From: Acanthochlamys bracteata
Taxonomy: Eukaryota > Streptophyta > Magnoliopsida > Pandanales > Velloziaceae
NCBI GenBank assembly: GCA_019914995.1
Contig: CM034139.1
Span: 6,426,461-6,490,460 of the forward strand
Direction of reading: 5' to 3'
Length of the DNA: 64,000 nucleotides
Shown here piece by piece: positions 36,901 to 48,253 of the stretch (position 1 is its first letter; each line of letters begins with the position of its first letter). The notes below the pieces were generated by a model. That model saw nothing but the letters and a program-made list of their open reading frames with translations, had not been told where the DNA came from and searched no databases. A program made the translations under genes and the position numbers.

Positions 36901-37693
36901 TATATCATAATAAGTTTGAAAATTAGCTGGGTATTGGTTAGCAAAATTTCTATGTTTATGCAAATAAGTATTGTATTGGTTCACTGGCTCAGTGATATAG
37001 GTATCCTGCTATATAGATGCTTTCCCTAATTTTGGACATGAATAATAGAATGTTTGCATCGTGTTTATTTAGGTTTCTCTATTCACCTTTCCTTTGGTTT
37101 CAAAATTTGCAGTGGTTCATCGCTTCAAAATAAGCAAATGTTTAACATCATTTGTGAGCTGCCAGAAACAGTAGCGAGGACATTGGTGCCTCGAATGAGA
37201 GTTGTCAAGGGGAGTGGTAAGGCAATTGATTACTTGACACCCCCACGAATCCTACTTGCTCTAGTCACAGCATGGCTCCGTCGTGGTCGATGGTTTGATA
37301 ACCAGGTATTTCAATATGCTAATATTTGAGTCATGGACTTGTAGCAAACTTCATACTATTGGTAATTTCATCTAAAATGACAACTGTCAACATGTCATTG
37401 CATATCTATGGATTACTTGGAACTAGATAAGAAAGATTATTGAATCATATTTTGAACTGTCGTACACCTATTTCATTCTAGTATTCCTGATATGCGGAAT
37501 CTGTTGACAGGGAAGAGCACTATATGCAGCAGAAGCTGACAGGCTCCGTAATTGGGCTGAAAGTCGTGCTCGTTTCTCTTTCACGGATGCTATGGAGATG
37601 TACACAGACAGCACATGGGTCTCAGTCTTCTCCATCTCTGTTCTATGTGCCTTCATTATCCTCTCAACTACAGGCGGGCCTTTCCACACATGA
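33912..37693 (+). CDS. NYC1: Chlorophyll(ide) b reductase NYC1
   Basis: NYC1 is a thylakoid short-chain dehydrogenase that reduces chlorophyll b to 7-hydroxymethyl chlorophyll, the first step of chlorophyll b and LHCII breakdown. Ten exons: 33912-34256, 34550-34628, 34723-34858, 35173-35247, 35376-35571, 35751-35819, 36334-36473, 36706-36828, 37113-37305, 37511-37693. They join in frame to 512 residues. The first 60 or so residues are basic and Ser-rich, like a chloroplast transit peptide. Hydrophobic segments occur at about 120-140 and 147-170, and again near the C-terminus (VSVFSISVLCAFIILS). The NADPH-binding TGSTRGLG is at 185-192, NNAG at 280-283, and the catalytic Tyr349-x3-Lys353 (YGSTK) follows a Gly/Ser-rich segment. 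NYC1, rather than its partner NOL, is indicated by the membrane segments. Confidence 0.97.
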
Positions 37694-38723
37694 AAATAAC
37701 TAGCAAGTTTCTGGTTCGAGCATGCCTCGCGCTAACTGACATACTCTGCCTGTAAGGTTGCCCTTGGCAGATGTAAAGACATGACTAACTTCACACGGGG
37801 CTCTTTTCAAAACTTTGTTAACCATCGCTGTAAAGCCTGTAATGAGTCAGGGAGACTGTTGGAACTCTTGACTGCGTTCTGATATAGGAACCCTTCCGAA
37901 TTTCGTATATAGAAATTTCTTTTGCATTTTTTGAAATATTCCTATTTAGATACTTTAGAAGTTGTTTGTTTACACCAACGCAATGAGTTGTACAAATATG
38001 TCGTGGCATTGTTATATTTTGTTTACGATCGCTGTTATGGTCTCATTATTTCATTTTCTGACTTCTTTGTTTTTGTTTATTTTAGAAATCCTTCTGTGTA
38101 TCTTCTATATAACAAATGGACATAATAAACATTCTTTTGTGCTATGGGCTCGAAGAGATGCCTTCTATAAGCTTTGTAGTAGATGCTACTGTAACAACTG
38201 GCTCCGGATAACATGTCGATGCACACACTTAACTATTTTTCTTTTTTGTAATTTCTTCTTTTGGAGGAATCAAGTTCTAATGAGCTAGCATGAACTTCAT
38301 TCAGATCGTTTGAACGAATCAGAATCATTGAAACAATTCCCGACTAAATGTAGCCTTGACAAGTTGTAGGGAGAATCAAATAATTAGGTGCCTTGTTTTG
38401 CAAAATTCTAGAACCTGTTTTTCATTTCTTGGCGGTGTTCGATTAAACAATCGTCTCCCTCAAACTTCTCTCTTACATTTCTTCAGTAGTACAATTCCTC
38501 TTCTGTTTTTAATTTTATCGATCAGTTTGTTTTTTTACTTCTAGTAATAACCTCTACATCTAATCTCGAAGATCAGGAGCTTCCATTGAGATCTTCGATC
38601 GAGTAATCAGTGGAAACTGCCGATGAAAATTTTCTGAAAAGAAAAACAATATCCTATTTTCACAATCACCGATTCAGGAGAAATTGTTTAGATAGTTCGA
38701 CGAAGTTGAATAATTTTCTAATC
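37694..38723. other. NYC1 3' region and VPS22 upstream region
   Basis: The first 400-500 bases are probably the NYC1 3' UTR. The remainder holds the VPS22 promoter and leader. No clear TATA box or further gene was seen. Confidence 0.4.
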
Positions 38724-41143
38724 ATGAGGAGAAGACCTGGAATTGGTGGTCTACAAACAGCAGCTGCTGCTCGGGTACTAGTTTTGGGAACTTCTTCTGT
38801 TTGTGTTAGTCATCTTATTTTGCGACGTAGTGCCAGTCAACCTGTCGTATATATGATTTAGGCTCTATTGTTTTTAGATATGTTTTTTAATTTTGTTGAT
38901 GTTTGTAGGAACAATACCGCCTTGTCGGAGATAATGTTGCTAAGGTTAGAATGGATCTCATGAAACAACAGCTTGAGACATTTCGGACTCAGTTGGAAGA
39001 ATTTGCTCGCAAATACAAGGCAAGGCCTTTTGCTTCTCTCAGAACATGTTCATTCGAATCATTAGTTCTATAAATGCATCCAGATTTTTATATTAATCAA
39101 TTGGCATGTGCAGTTTTTATGAAATGTGTTTCTTCTGGTAAACTTTCCATCATGTGTACTTCTCGGGCGTAAGTCTATTGAGAATAATTTCTCCCACCAT
39201 GCATCAGGCTCGTTGAATTCAAAGCGAGAACCTGCTGTTCCTCTAAGACATTTTACTTTCATTTGATTTCTCTGATTTTAGATAGTGTTAAGATGAATTG
39301 CATTTGCTATTTTTGTTATCTGAGTCTAGCAAATCGTTAACATTATTGCAACTTGCAATTGTGTTTTGTATCTCTTTATAAGAGAAGTTGCTGACTCTTT
39401 GAGTTGCTTTCTGTTTGGACTTGAGTATTTGTGACCTTTCTGTCTCTGTGCAGAATGACATCCGTAAAAATCCAACATTCAGATCACAGTTCCATGAAAT
39501 GTGTGCCAAAGTGGGGGTGGATCCTCTAGCTTCCAATAAAGGATTTTGGGCAGAATTACTAGGAATTGGAGACTTTTATTATGAGTTAGGTCTGCATCCG
39601 ATCATGCCTTGTTCAAAGACTATTGATTCTGCCTTGTTATTGAGCATGTCTAATTTTAAGCCAACAAAGCTGCAGCAATTGTCACTTATTGAGAAAAACA
39701 GGTTACAGGTCTTCTCAGGAGATTCATCCAGATGATGTTATGTATAGTTAGTGGGTTTCTTCATAAAGTTTTAGCGTTTTCAGGAGAAAAACATTGCTCC
39801 TCACGCGTTCATCTTGATGAAATTGCAATTATAAAACTAGGAGCAGGGATAGAATGTATATCTGTAGAGCTGGTAATGGCTAATATTTCCAGGCAGTAAT
39901 GCTGAAGGAACTTAGTGATTGTGATTGGCAATCTTTGTGGTATTTAGGCCTTCCACATCAATGTATCAGTATTTCTACAATTGTTGTAGATACTTGTTTT
40001 TATTAAATTGTTCCAATTTCAACTCACAGGTGTCCAGATTGTCGATATTTGCTTGGCAACTAGGTCCCATAATGGGGGTTTGATCAGCCTGCAAGAGCTA
40101 TGCACTCTGTTGTGTCAAAGACGTAAAGCTGCTCGTGATTCAATATCTGAAGATGACTGCTTACGTGCTATAAATAAGCTGAAGGTAAAGGATAAAAAGT
40201 TTGAAGACTTTGTTGTCTTACCACAAATAACAAAACTATTCGACTTGTTTATCTAGCTTTCTCATTCAAGATGTGCAGTTTATTTTAAAGTTTTGTCACT
40301 GCTAAGGGAGATTGCGTTTTTAACTAGTATTTTTTCCCCTTGCCATCTCTTGTTTTAATTTTCAGAAACTGGGCAGTGGTTTTGAGGTTATTTCTCTTGG
40401 AAAGAAAAAGCTTATTCGGTCAGTTCCAACCGAGTTAAATAAAGACCATAATGAAATTCTTGAACTGGCACAGGTTTGTTTTCATGTCTTTTTAATTGTT
40501 TTGTTACGTTAATTTTTATTTAATCAAGTCGTGTTTCCCTTTCTGAGTGATTGATACAATAGCTAGTCTATTGCATGAGGTTTCAGAAATAAGTTTGAAT
40601 TCAGCCCAACAGTAATCATGTATAAAGTTGTGCTGTGATTTTGCATAATATTCATATCATAATGTTATTGAATATCGGGTAAGAGGGAAATAAGAAAGTA
40701 TGGCGAGGCTTGTCGGTAGAAGTTGCAGAGCTTGTATGTTTTGTCATCTTTTTTTATTCTAGTCATGTAAATGTATGTGGATGCTTACCAGTTGAACTTC
40801 GTTCGTGCTTTCTACTTTGCGCTTTCACTTAATGGAATTCTTCTTGCAGGCCCAGGGTTATGTTACTGTAGATGAGGTCCAGAAGAAGCTGTCTTGGTCC
40901 TCTGGTCGTGTCATTGATGCGTTGGACACCTTACTTGAGGTAGACAGTCTTGTTAATTTTGTAAGATTCTTCATCCAAGTAATCAAAATGATAGACGTTC
41001 TGAAACTAAATTGACAGGAGGGTCTTGCTATGGTTGATGATGGACACAATGATGGCAAACGCCTGTATTGGTTTCCATGTGTGGCTACAATTTCTGCTGT
41101 CACCGGAGCTGATAGTCTTAAAGTTCAATTGGAGAAAACCTAA
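38724..41143 (+). CDS. VPS22: ESCRT-II subunit VPS22 (SNF8/EAP30)
   Basis: Seven exons: 38724-38774, 38909-39019, 39454-39589, 40030-40184, 40366-40473, 40850-40939, 41018-41143, giving 258 residues. It starts [18 protein letters not shown] helical segment follows ([36 protein letters not shown]). Then come two winged-helix domains ([60 protein letters not shown]). ESCRT-II (VPS22, VPS25, VPS36) sorts ubiquitinated membrane proteins into multivesicular bodies. The second intron starts with GC instead of GT (AAG/GCAAGG at 39020) and ends in CAG. No GT close by restores the conserved YK-ND junction. Confidence 0.95.
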
Positions 41144-42200
41144 TACCATAATGAATTCCATTTCAAAGTTACTGGCTTTCAGTGTAAAAATAAAGCATCC
41201 AGAGAAGTCACATATTTGCGGGAAATGTGAGGATGCTAGTTCAACGGTATTACTCCTGTACATGGCCTTCCTCTTCATTTTCCCAGGTGCGGCATTGTAA
41301 CACATCAGCTGTTGGCACTGACCTCTCTTGTACTGGATTACAGCATCTCATCGTAAACATTTCTGGATGATAAGATCAATGGCTATTGATCTTATTTGTC
41401 GTCTAACCTTACTTATACTTGAAGGATTAGTGTATATAATTTGCTGCATTGTTCAAAGAAAACACTGCCAAATTCACGATATTGTAAGTTTTGATTATGA
41501 ACTAAGAATATAGAATTGTTCATATACAACATCCCTTAAGATTTGGCATTCAAACTGAAAGTGTGATATAACAGAAGAAAACAGAGAGAAAAAGACATTT
41601 TAAAGAGCTAGAAAGCATGACATTGAACAGCTGCAATGCCAGAAGATTCAGACAAAGACGAGAATGTTGAACAAACTGTTGCATTGTAATTAGAAGAAGC
41701 AAGCATCTCTCCAGTAGTTAGGATTGTTCTTCTACCATTCGCAATAGTCTTCTTCAAACCAAATCAGTAACGCATATCATGCAACGTAACGTTCCAACTC
41801 AGATATACTTGACAACGTCATCAAGATTGAAATAAAAAACTTGCACTCATACTTAAGCTACATGAATGAGTTTCTTCTGCGTCTTGGCGTCGCTGTTGAG
41901 TACACATTGCTTACCTCTCCTTTATGAAGAGTGAGTTCAAAAGCATCGATGAACTTCTTATAGTAGATTAGATTAGATATAACCTCTACTGAATGGTCCC
42001 GCCTCTGTCAACAGGCGAGGGAAACCATTCTGTTCCTTTCATGTGTCTCTGTGTCCAACGGCAGCATTACGGAAACATATGTATCTTGGGATGCGGTAAA
42101 TCATAAGAATAAAGCAAGCCATGCTTAGACGGCAATAGAAAATTCAGAACACATGAACAGAACTACCTTACTAGCTTATATGTCTTTGCTGGCTGTTAAT
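41144..42200. other. Spacer downstream of VPS22
   Basis: VPS22 3' UTR for the first 200-400 bases, then A/T-rich sequence with no recognised gene or RNA. Confidence 0.4.
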
Positions 42201-42675
42201 TAATTAGTGGTGGTAAATTTTGTCCGATTTAAAAACCCGATCCAAAATCATCCGAAAAGATCGGGTTCGGATTAAGCCTTATTTAAATTTAGGTCGATTT
42301 CGAGTCGATCCGAAAATGATCCGAAAAATTTAAACGGATTCGGATCGGATTCAGATTGACCCAAAATTGATCCGTTTAATCCGTATAACTATTTATATAA
42401 TATATATTACTTAATAATTAAAAAAAATAACAAAAAATTTAAATTTAATATATATATATATATATAATTTATCTTAATATTAACTAATTTTTATTTAATA
42501 ATTTAATTATTAAATGGGTCAATCTAAATTTGATCTAATTATAAATAGGTTGAATTAAGGTTAGACAATTTTGACCCATATAAATAAATGAATCGAATTA
42601 GAATTAAACAATTTTGATCCAATTATTATATGAATCGATCCGAAATCAACTCATTAACTCATATTGTCACCCCTA
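42201..42675. mobile_element. Non-autonomous hAT-like element, about 475 bp
   Basis: The left end is TAGTGGTGGTAAATTTTG (from 42205) and the right end, read inward, is TAGGGGTGACAATATGAG. The flanks carry CTGTTAAT at 42193-42200 and 42676-42683, an 8-bp duplication, with four extra bases on the left inside a TTAATTAATTA run. The interior holds GATCCGAAA-type words and a TA microsatellite (42451-42468). It is a shorter relative of the element at 18544-19397. Confidence 0.75.
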
Positions 42676-43544
42676 CTGTTAATACAATAGGTATATCTAC
42701 CCACAAGCATATGAAGATATGACCCATAACATAAAGATAATAGCTATCCATAATTTGTTACACACAAAGCAAAGTCCAGTAATAGAAATAACATGTCATG
42801 ACATTACTCTGGATAAAGATTATAATTCAGACAAAGACTCTGAATATACACATCAAATCGTGATCTGATACTGAAATTGCAGCGGTACAGAAGCCATAAG
42901 TTCAGAGCCATGATCCAACTTATTAACTACCTACATAAAGCATCAATTATAAAATAGGATAAAAAATATAAACTATGACTGGCGTTGGATGTATCAAAAC
43001 TATAAAAAACAGAGCTTACATCCGTTCAGAACATTGGCATCAAGATCTGTTCTAGCAGCACAGTTGCTATGGCAACATATCAAGAAACACGACCAACAAC
43101 AGCTTGAAATAACTATAACTAAGAATAAACAAACTCTAAGATATTAACAACCCAAAGTATCAGTATAATCTGAGGAGATAATCCAACTAGACCACTTACG
43201 AAGGGCGCCACAATCAGAACAACCTAAAATTTCACCTTTATATTACCATCAAAAGCATCAGTTTCAGCAAAATATGTTCTTATTAACGAACAAACTATAA
43301 ACAGATCTATCATTTTACCTTATCAACAATAAAGTGTAAAAAAAGTAGCACGTATTCTGGTTCTTTGAAGCACTGATCCAAAATAAGCATCCAGATACAA
43401 ATTTCAACTTACTAACCATCCATTCCGCACATAAAATTACTCACCCAGATATCCGTAGATCACATATCCCAGCAAGTAAATCGACGAATAACAAACTACA
43501 AGACATTAACCGAAGCGTTATAAACAAGAGATAGCAAAACCAAA
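42676..43544. other. Spacer and probable TOM7 3' region
   Basis: A/T-rich, with no gene. The part nearest 43544 should be the TOM7 3' UTR. Confidence 0.4.
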
Positions 43545-43760
43545 TCAGACAGGACTGAAGAGCTGGTAGAGCTGTGGCTTGGGCTCGGAATTCATGCCGA
43601 TAATGACAATGAGAGGGATGAACCCGTAGTGCGCCACAACCTTCGCTTTCTTCATCGTCCACGTTGTCCAATCCTTCACGCACCGCATGGTCAGTGAATC
43701 TTCCTCTTCCCTTTTACCTGCTTTTCCTTTCTCTTTCGCCGCGGATCCTCTCAACGCCAT
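43545..43760 (-). CDS. TOM7: Mitochondrial import receptor subunit TOM7
   Basis: An intronless ORF of 71 residues. A charged N-terminus (SAAKEKGKAGKREEEDSL) is followed by the conserved core VKDWTTWTMKKAKVVAHYGF, then IPLIVIIGMNSEPKPQLYQL and FSPV. The hydrophobic IPLIVIIGM segment is the single tail-type membrane anchor. TOM7 is a small outer-membrane subunit that tunes assembly of the TOM40 import pore. Length (plant TOM7 is about 75) and core agree. It is transcribed away from NDUFB4 with 366 bases between the start codons. Confidence 0.96.
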   Translation of the reverse strand: MALRGSAAKEKGKAGKREEEDSLTMRCVKDWTTWTMKKAKVVAHYGFIPLIVIIGMNSEPKPQLYQLFSPV

Positions 43761-44126
43761 GGCTCTCCGTCCCTTTTTTTCCCTTCTTCTCCTTCAGTCG
43801 TCAAAACCCTAGAAATCACAGATAACGGCGAACGATCTTTTCCTTTGGGCCGAAGCTGAGCTATTGATTCGAATTCTGTTCCAAGCTTTTTAATTAGGCC
43901 TGATCTATCTATCAATTGGGCCCAAGCTCAAAACCTCTAAAGTCAGTTGGGCCACGTTTGGTGAAGTTGGATTCGACTGGAGTGCTTTCATTTCTCTCAC
44001 CGGGGGTCACGTGACCAACACTAAACGCTCGATTAAAGAAAACAAATCGCACTAAAATTGCCAATCTCTGCAGCTGAGAAGAAGAACAGTTGAAGAAGAA
44101 GAAGAAGAAGAAGAAGGGAAGCGAAG
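43761..44126. promoter_or_regulatory. Shared divergent promoter of TOM7 and NDUFB4
   Basis: The 366 bases hold three site II motifs: TGGGCC at 43846-43851, the palindrome TTGGGCCCAA at 43916-43925, and TGGGCC at 43948-43953. A telo-box AAACCCTA lies at 43804-43811. A (GAA)n run (about 44091-44115) lies in the NDUFB4 leader. No clear TATA box is seen on either side, as is common for this promoter class. Confidence 0.75.
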
Positions 44127-44441
44127 ATGGGTGGAGGCATGGAAGTGAACAAAAACCGTTGGATTGAAGAATGGAGCTCCGGGAGAGAGAATTTAGAGTT
44201 AAACTTTAGGTGGACACGCCGCAACCTGGCAATCGTTGGGATCTTCGGTGTTGCTGTTCCTATCCTCATCTACAAGGGCATCGTCCGAGAATTCGTAATA
44301 AGTTTATCATAATTCCTGTTTATCTTTTCATTGTTGTTGTTTATTCGTTGATTTTTGATGTTTTTGCGTTGAATTTTAATGTTGATGCAGCACATGCAAG
44401 ACGAGGAAGCTGGTCGGCCCTACCGGAAGTTCGGAATCTAA
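44127..44441 (+). CDS. Complex I subunit NDUFB4/B15
   Basis: Two exons, 44127-44294 and 44391-44441, encode 72 residues. The protein reads MGGGMEVNKNRWIEEWSSGR, then LELNFRWTRRNLAIVGIFGV and a hydrophobic segment AVPILIYKGIV, with a charged tail HMQDEEAGRPYRKF. It matches the plant NADH dehydrogenase 1 beta subunit 4 family (Arabidopsis At2g31490), a single-pass accessory subunit of the membrane arm of respiratory complex I. The intron splits VREF from HMQDE. The downstream frame ends with TAA only seven codons after RPYR. Confidence 0.93.
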
Positions 44442-46951
44442 GTTAGTTCTGCATTCCCTCTATTTGCTTGAAATAAGGGTAAACATGTCGTTGGAGTTTG
44501 TTAATTGCATGGTTAACCGATGAGAAAACCTGATGGGAGCATGCTGGACTTTTTTACCAATGAATTTGGTCTTTGAAACTTTAATTTACTGCTTAGCTGA
44601 TTTGAAAAATATGTTACGTAATTTGCTATTAGTGTTCTGTTAGCGTTTATTTAACTCAATTGCATTTTGACGGTCTCATTTCACTACATTGTGGTTGTAA
44701 TTTAAAATATGCTTCATGTTACTGTTACATGTTGCACTATGGATTTCTTTTGTGTCCTTATAATCCCTTGAAATGTCATCTTGCCTTATGAGTGATTAAG
44801 CTAATATCTTGTAGATAATGGCAGGGGTGGATGTCAGTCTTTAGGTTTAACCTCTTACTAGTCCCATTTTCCATGTAGACAGCATGCATGTCAAGGCTAA
44901 CACTTGCTTGTCAGTTTTTAAAAGTGAGCGGAAAGGAGTCAAATGTATTACAAGGTGTGAGATGCTCGTGGATTCGATGGTTTTCATGTTAGACCTATTT
45001 TTATGTTAGAAAAGTACTTTTTTGGCCCTTTCTAGTTGGTTCAGAGGTCCTTAATTCCACCTTTTTTTCCTTTTCTTCTTTTGAGTAACATGTTATCATG
45101 TTCTGTTTGATTGTGGCCTATCTATGTGTTTGGCTGCTACAAGCCTACACCCTTTTGAGTCTGAAGGTATTTATTAGGTGGTGAATCAGTTAGATCAAAT
45201 CATCAACAAGAACAAAGGGAAGGAAATAACTGGAAGGTAGAACTGATTTAAATTGCTCGGATATATTAACAAGGAGAAACATGAGGGTTGTCTCTGTTGG
45301 TAATGAGCTGTGAATATGGATGTGGCTTTTCCTTAAGGAAGCATTAAAACCTATCTAGCTTACCATACTACGTTTGCACTACAAGAGGTTAGAGGTTATT
45401 ACGACTTATAGGCTTTCTAGTCATGGCAAAAATGCTGAAAGATAATTTCAGGAATTCTTTAAATGAGGATAATAGTGACATTTCCTGATACATTGACTAT
45501 TACTGTTTTCTGAAAGGGTAAGTTCGAGGATTTGGTTGGGGTTTCAGTATCTTGAGTTTTGGCAATTGGAATTGGGAGTCCTTTTTAATTTCTATTTGAG
45601 TAATTGTTGAAGATGTTATCAGATGAAATTCATGGTTTACTTAGACTGGAAGTTCTGAATTCAGAGGAGCTTGTAAGCATTGCCTTGAAAATGTATCGAA
45701 TTGTTTCTTTAATGACCTAGCACTGTTGTACTAGCAAGATGTGGATAGCCTGGTTATGGAAAACGTTTCAGGTTCGAATATCTTAAAGTTTCGTCAACAA
45801 TTCTGTCCTTTATATCAGATTCTAGTTGTTCAAAAGCATAATGCTTTTGACAGGATGTTCCAATGTTCTGAAATTATCTTCTTCTCTTTCAGCCACAAAC
45901 TTTCAACATGTCATGGTACCAGCTACAGTTGATGATTATGCAGATTTTGGTTCTAAGATTGGTTCTGCTAAGTTCATAATTTATATTGCCTTTCTAGTCA
46001 TCTATGTTGCATTATTGGGGGATATTTCTGATATTGTTTTCTAATAGGAGGCCATTAGTTATCTGCTCGTAGCTTTAAGTGGCTGGGTTTGTTGCTCATG
46101 TGTTGCTCATGTATAGATCTTTTACGAACTTGAGTTTATTCTCGAAAATGAATTGATAGCTTCCTCTACGTCCTCTTGGGTTCCTCTTTACTTTATCTGT
46201 CTGTAATTTGCCATGCTGTCTTCTCTGTCTTTTTTCTTCTCCCTTCTGATTTGCCTTCTGTAATGATTTTTTCCCAGCAACTTCTGTTTGGAGGAATTTG
46301 CTATCTTGATATTTGAGTCACAAACACTTGTACAGTGGATCTATAGCCTCTCCCTGTACTCTGTGCAGATCAACATTTTCCTTCTTGTTAGCAAACATTG
46401 TTTAGTATGATTAAACTTCTGTGCACCTATTCCTTTTTATTCCTTTGAATCTGTGTACCTGTTAGAACTGTATGAGCTTGAACCACCCACCTCTAATGAA
46501 CGCATCGGCTTCATCTAAGGACTGGTTTCATCAAAAGAGTGTTTCTTTCATGCTGACTTTTTTCATGTTTGAGACTAGTGAGTTATCTGTAGTAATGATC
46601 TATCTTTGTTGCGCTCTAAAGCTGTTCTCATTTGGGGATTTCTGGCTAATGTTTCACCACTGTAGACAGAGTGTGAACATATGGCTGGTGCAATGTAAGT
46701 GGCATCTCTGAACATAAGGTCAGGGAGTGGATTGCATTGGAATATTTCGGATCCTATTCTCTTCCAATGGATATAGACTATGTGGTAGGAATAAGTAAAT
46801 ATTCCACTAGCAAGTTCATATTTCTTTTGATGGAAAACAAGTGACGTTTATACATGGGTGTGTTGCTTCTTCAACTCACAATATATTATAGTGCTTCGAA
46901 GTTTCAAACCTCCATTATGAGTTCGTACAGGTTTTTTAGCCCACTCTTACT

Positions 46952-47088
46952 ATACTGTAATCACGTAGAATTTAGAGAACCACTTGATAAAATACTTTTA
47001 ACCACTTGAAACCAGAAAATATGCTATAATCATGTAGGATTTAGAGAACCACTTGATAAAATACTTAACCACTTGTAACCAAAAAATA
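46952..47088. repeat. Tandem duplication, two copies of about 69 bp
   Basis: Copies 46952-47020 and 47021-47088 share TTTAGAGAACCACTTGATAA and the following AATACTT..AACCACTTG, with small indels. Confidence 0.85.
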
Positions 47089-47230
47089 CTTATCTTTAGC
47101 TTCTCATGCTGCTTGATTATGGCACAAGACAAATGAATAATATATGTAATAGAAACTAGTTAGATATTGTGTAGTGCTGTTGACAGGTGATTGTTATTTT
47201 AAAATGATATGTTTGTACCTAACAAACTAG

Positions 47231-47291
47231 TTATTCTGATCAGCTTGCGAGAATCTAAACTTTATTCTGATCAGCTTGGGAGAAGCTAAAC
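47231..47291. repeat. Tandem duplication, two 30-bp copies
   Basis: TTATTCTGATCAGCTTG plus 13 bases is repeated at 47231-47260 and 47262-47291 with two differences. Confidence 0.85.
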
Positions 47292-47408
47292 CATTTAATA
47301 ATTTTCGTTCAACTCTAATCCAACAAGGTTAAATTTTTTAACTTTAAGTCTGATTAATTGAGTCAATTTTGGATCGTGTTTTCTGGTCGGATCGTATATT
47401 GCGATCCA
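47292..47408. mobile_element. Degenerate end of a hAT-like element
   Basis: The segment resembles the right end of the 18544-19397 element: CGTTCAACTCTAATCC, GATTAATTGAGTCAATTT and GGTCGGATCGTATATTGCG against GAATTTTCGGATCGTATC. The terminal CACCCCTA is lost and no left end was found, so it is a fragment. Confidence 0.5.
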
Positions 47409-47731
47409 GATGCTTGCAAGATTGTAAATATGTTGTCTAGCTCCAATTCTTGTCTATTTTCTGTATATTTGGGCCTCTGTGGGCTTCTAACTTATTACGC
47501 ATGGGCTGTTTATGTTACAGATGGGCTCCAAATTCTAACAATTCAGAACGTTTCTGAATTCTAGAAATCATTAGCTAGATTAGCGCGTGTCCAGCTGTTG
47601 TTGGTTTCAGAACACTGCAGCATAGTTCTTGCTTTCTGCTCGCCACATCTCAATTTCAAGATTTTTCTTTTCGTTCTCTTCAAGGTCTGCGAAGAATTCG
47701 TTCTGGAGAGATTGGTAGGTTGATCGATTCA

Positions 47732-48253
47732 ATGGAGACAACAGCAGACGGAGTAGTAGAGAAGATGCTTGTGCAGGAAGGGATTTCGATTCGCCCGCCT
47801 CGGCTTGAAGACGCTGGACTCGAGGACTGCGCTCTGCCGCCCGATTCCATCCGGGAAGCATTCGCACGCGCCGCAACCGCTCTCAAATCACGCGTTTTTC
47901 CTAACGAGGACGAAACTGTCGGTTGTGTTCATGATCCTTGTCCCACTAATGGTGAACGACCTGATGAACTGGTTTCTGGTGAAGATTCGAAGATTTCGTG
48001 CGGCGCTGGGGAAAAAGATGTACTTGATGGTTTTCAGGATAGGGTTATTGTTGTTGGTGGTGAAGGGAATAGAGTATTGGAGAAGGATGATGTTGTTATT
48101 GGTATCGGGGAGTTGAGAGAGGGAGAAGGGAAGAGTTGTGTTGTGGACGGTGAGGATGTGTTGCAGGGGTTAGAGAAGAAGGAGGGGAGTGAAGAGATTG
48201 AAGATGAAGATGGAGAGAAGGAGCAGCCTGTATTGGTTGAAGACCTTGGCTGA
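47732..48253 (+). CDS. Plant-conserved acidic protein of unknown function
   Basis: An intronless ORF of 173 residues from METTADGVVEKMLVQEG. The N-terminal half has a block I recall as conserved in land plants: SIRPPRLEDAGLEDCALPPD, SIREAFARAATALKSRVF, then an acidic CVHDPCP. The C-terminal half is Glu/Gly/Val-rich with low complexity (GKSCVVDGEDVLQGLEKKEG, IEDEDGEKEQP), and has no membrane segment or catalytic motif. I know of no assigned function. The ATG at 47732 is the first in frame; upstream there is only a TTG. Confidence 0.8.
   Translation: METTADGVVEKMLVQEGISIRPPRLEDAGLEDCALPPDSIREAFARAATALKSRVFPNEDETVGCVHDPCPTNGERPDELVSGEDSKISCGAGEKDVLDGFQDRVIVVGGEGNRVLEKDDVVIGIGELREGEGKSCVVDGEDVLQGLEKKEGSEEIEDEDGEKEQPVLVEDLG

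Larger units (their letters stand above)
44442..47731. other. Long gene-free spacer
   Basis: About 3.3 kb with no recognised gene. The first few hundred bases are the NDUFB4 3' UTR. The right third carries two small tandem duplications and a hAT-like end, listed separately. Confidence 0.4.

Noticed and set aside
41025..41300. ORFs overlapping the end of VPS22
   Set aside because: They are out-of-frame readings of the last VPS22 exon and its 3' UTR.
45765..45785. A GGTTCGAAT word resembling a tRNA T-loop
   Set aside because: No acceptor stem, D-arm or anticodon arm lies around it. I found no tRNA in the window.
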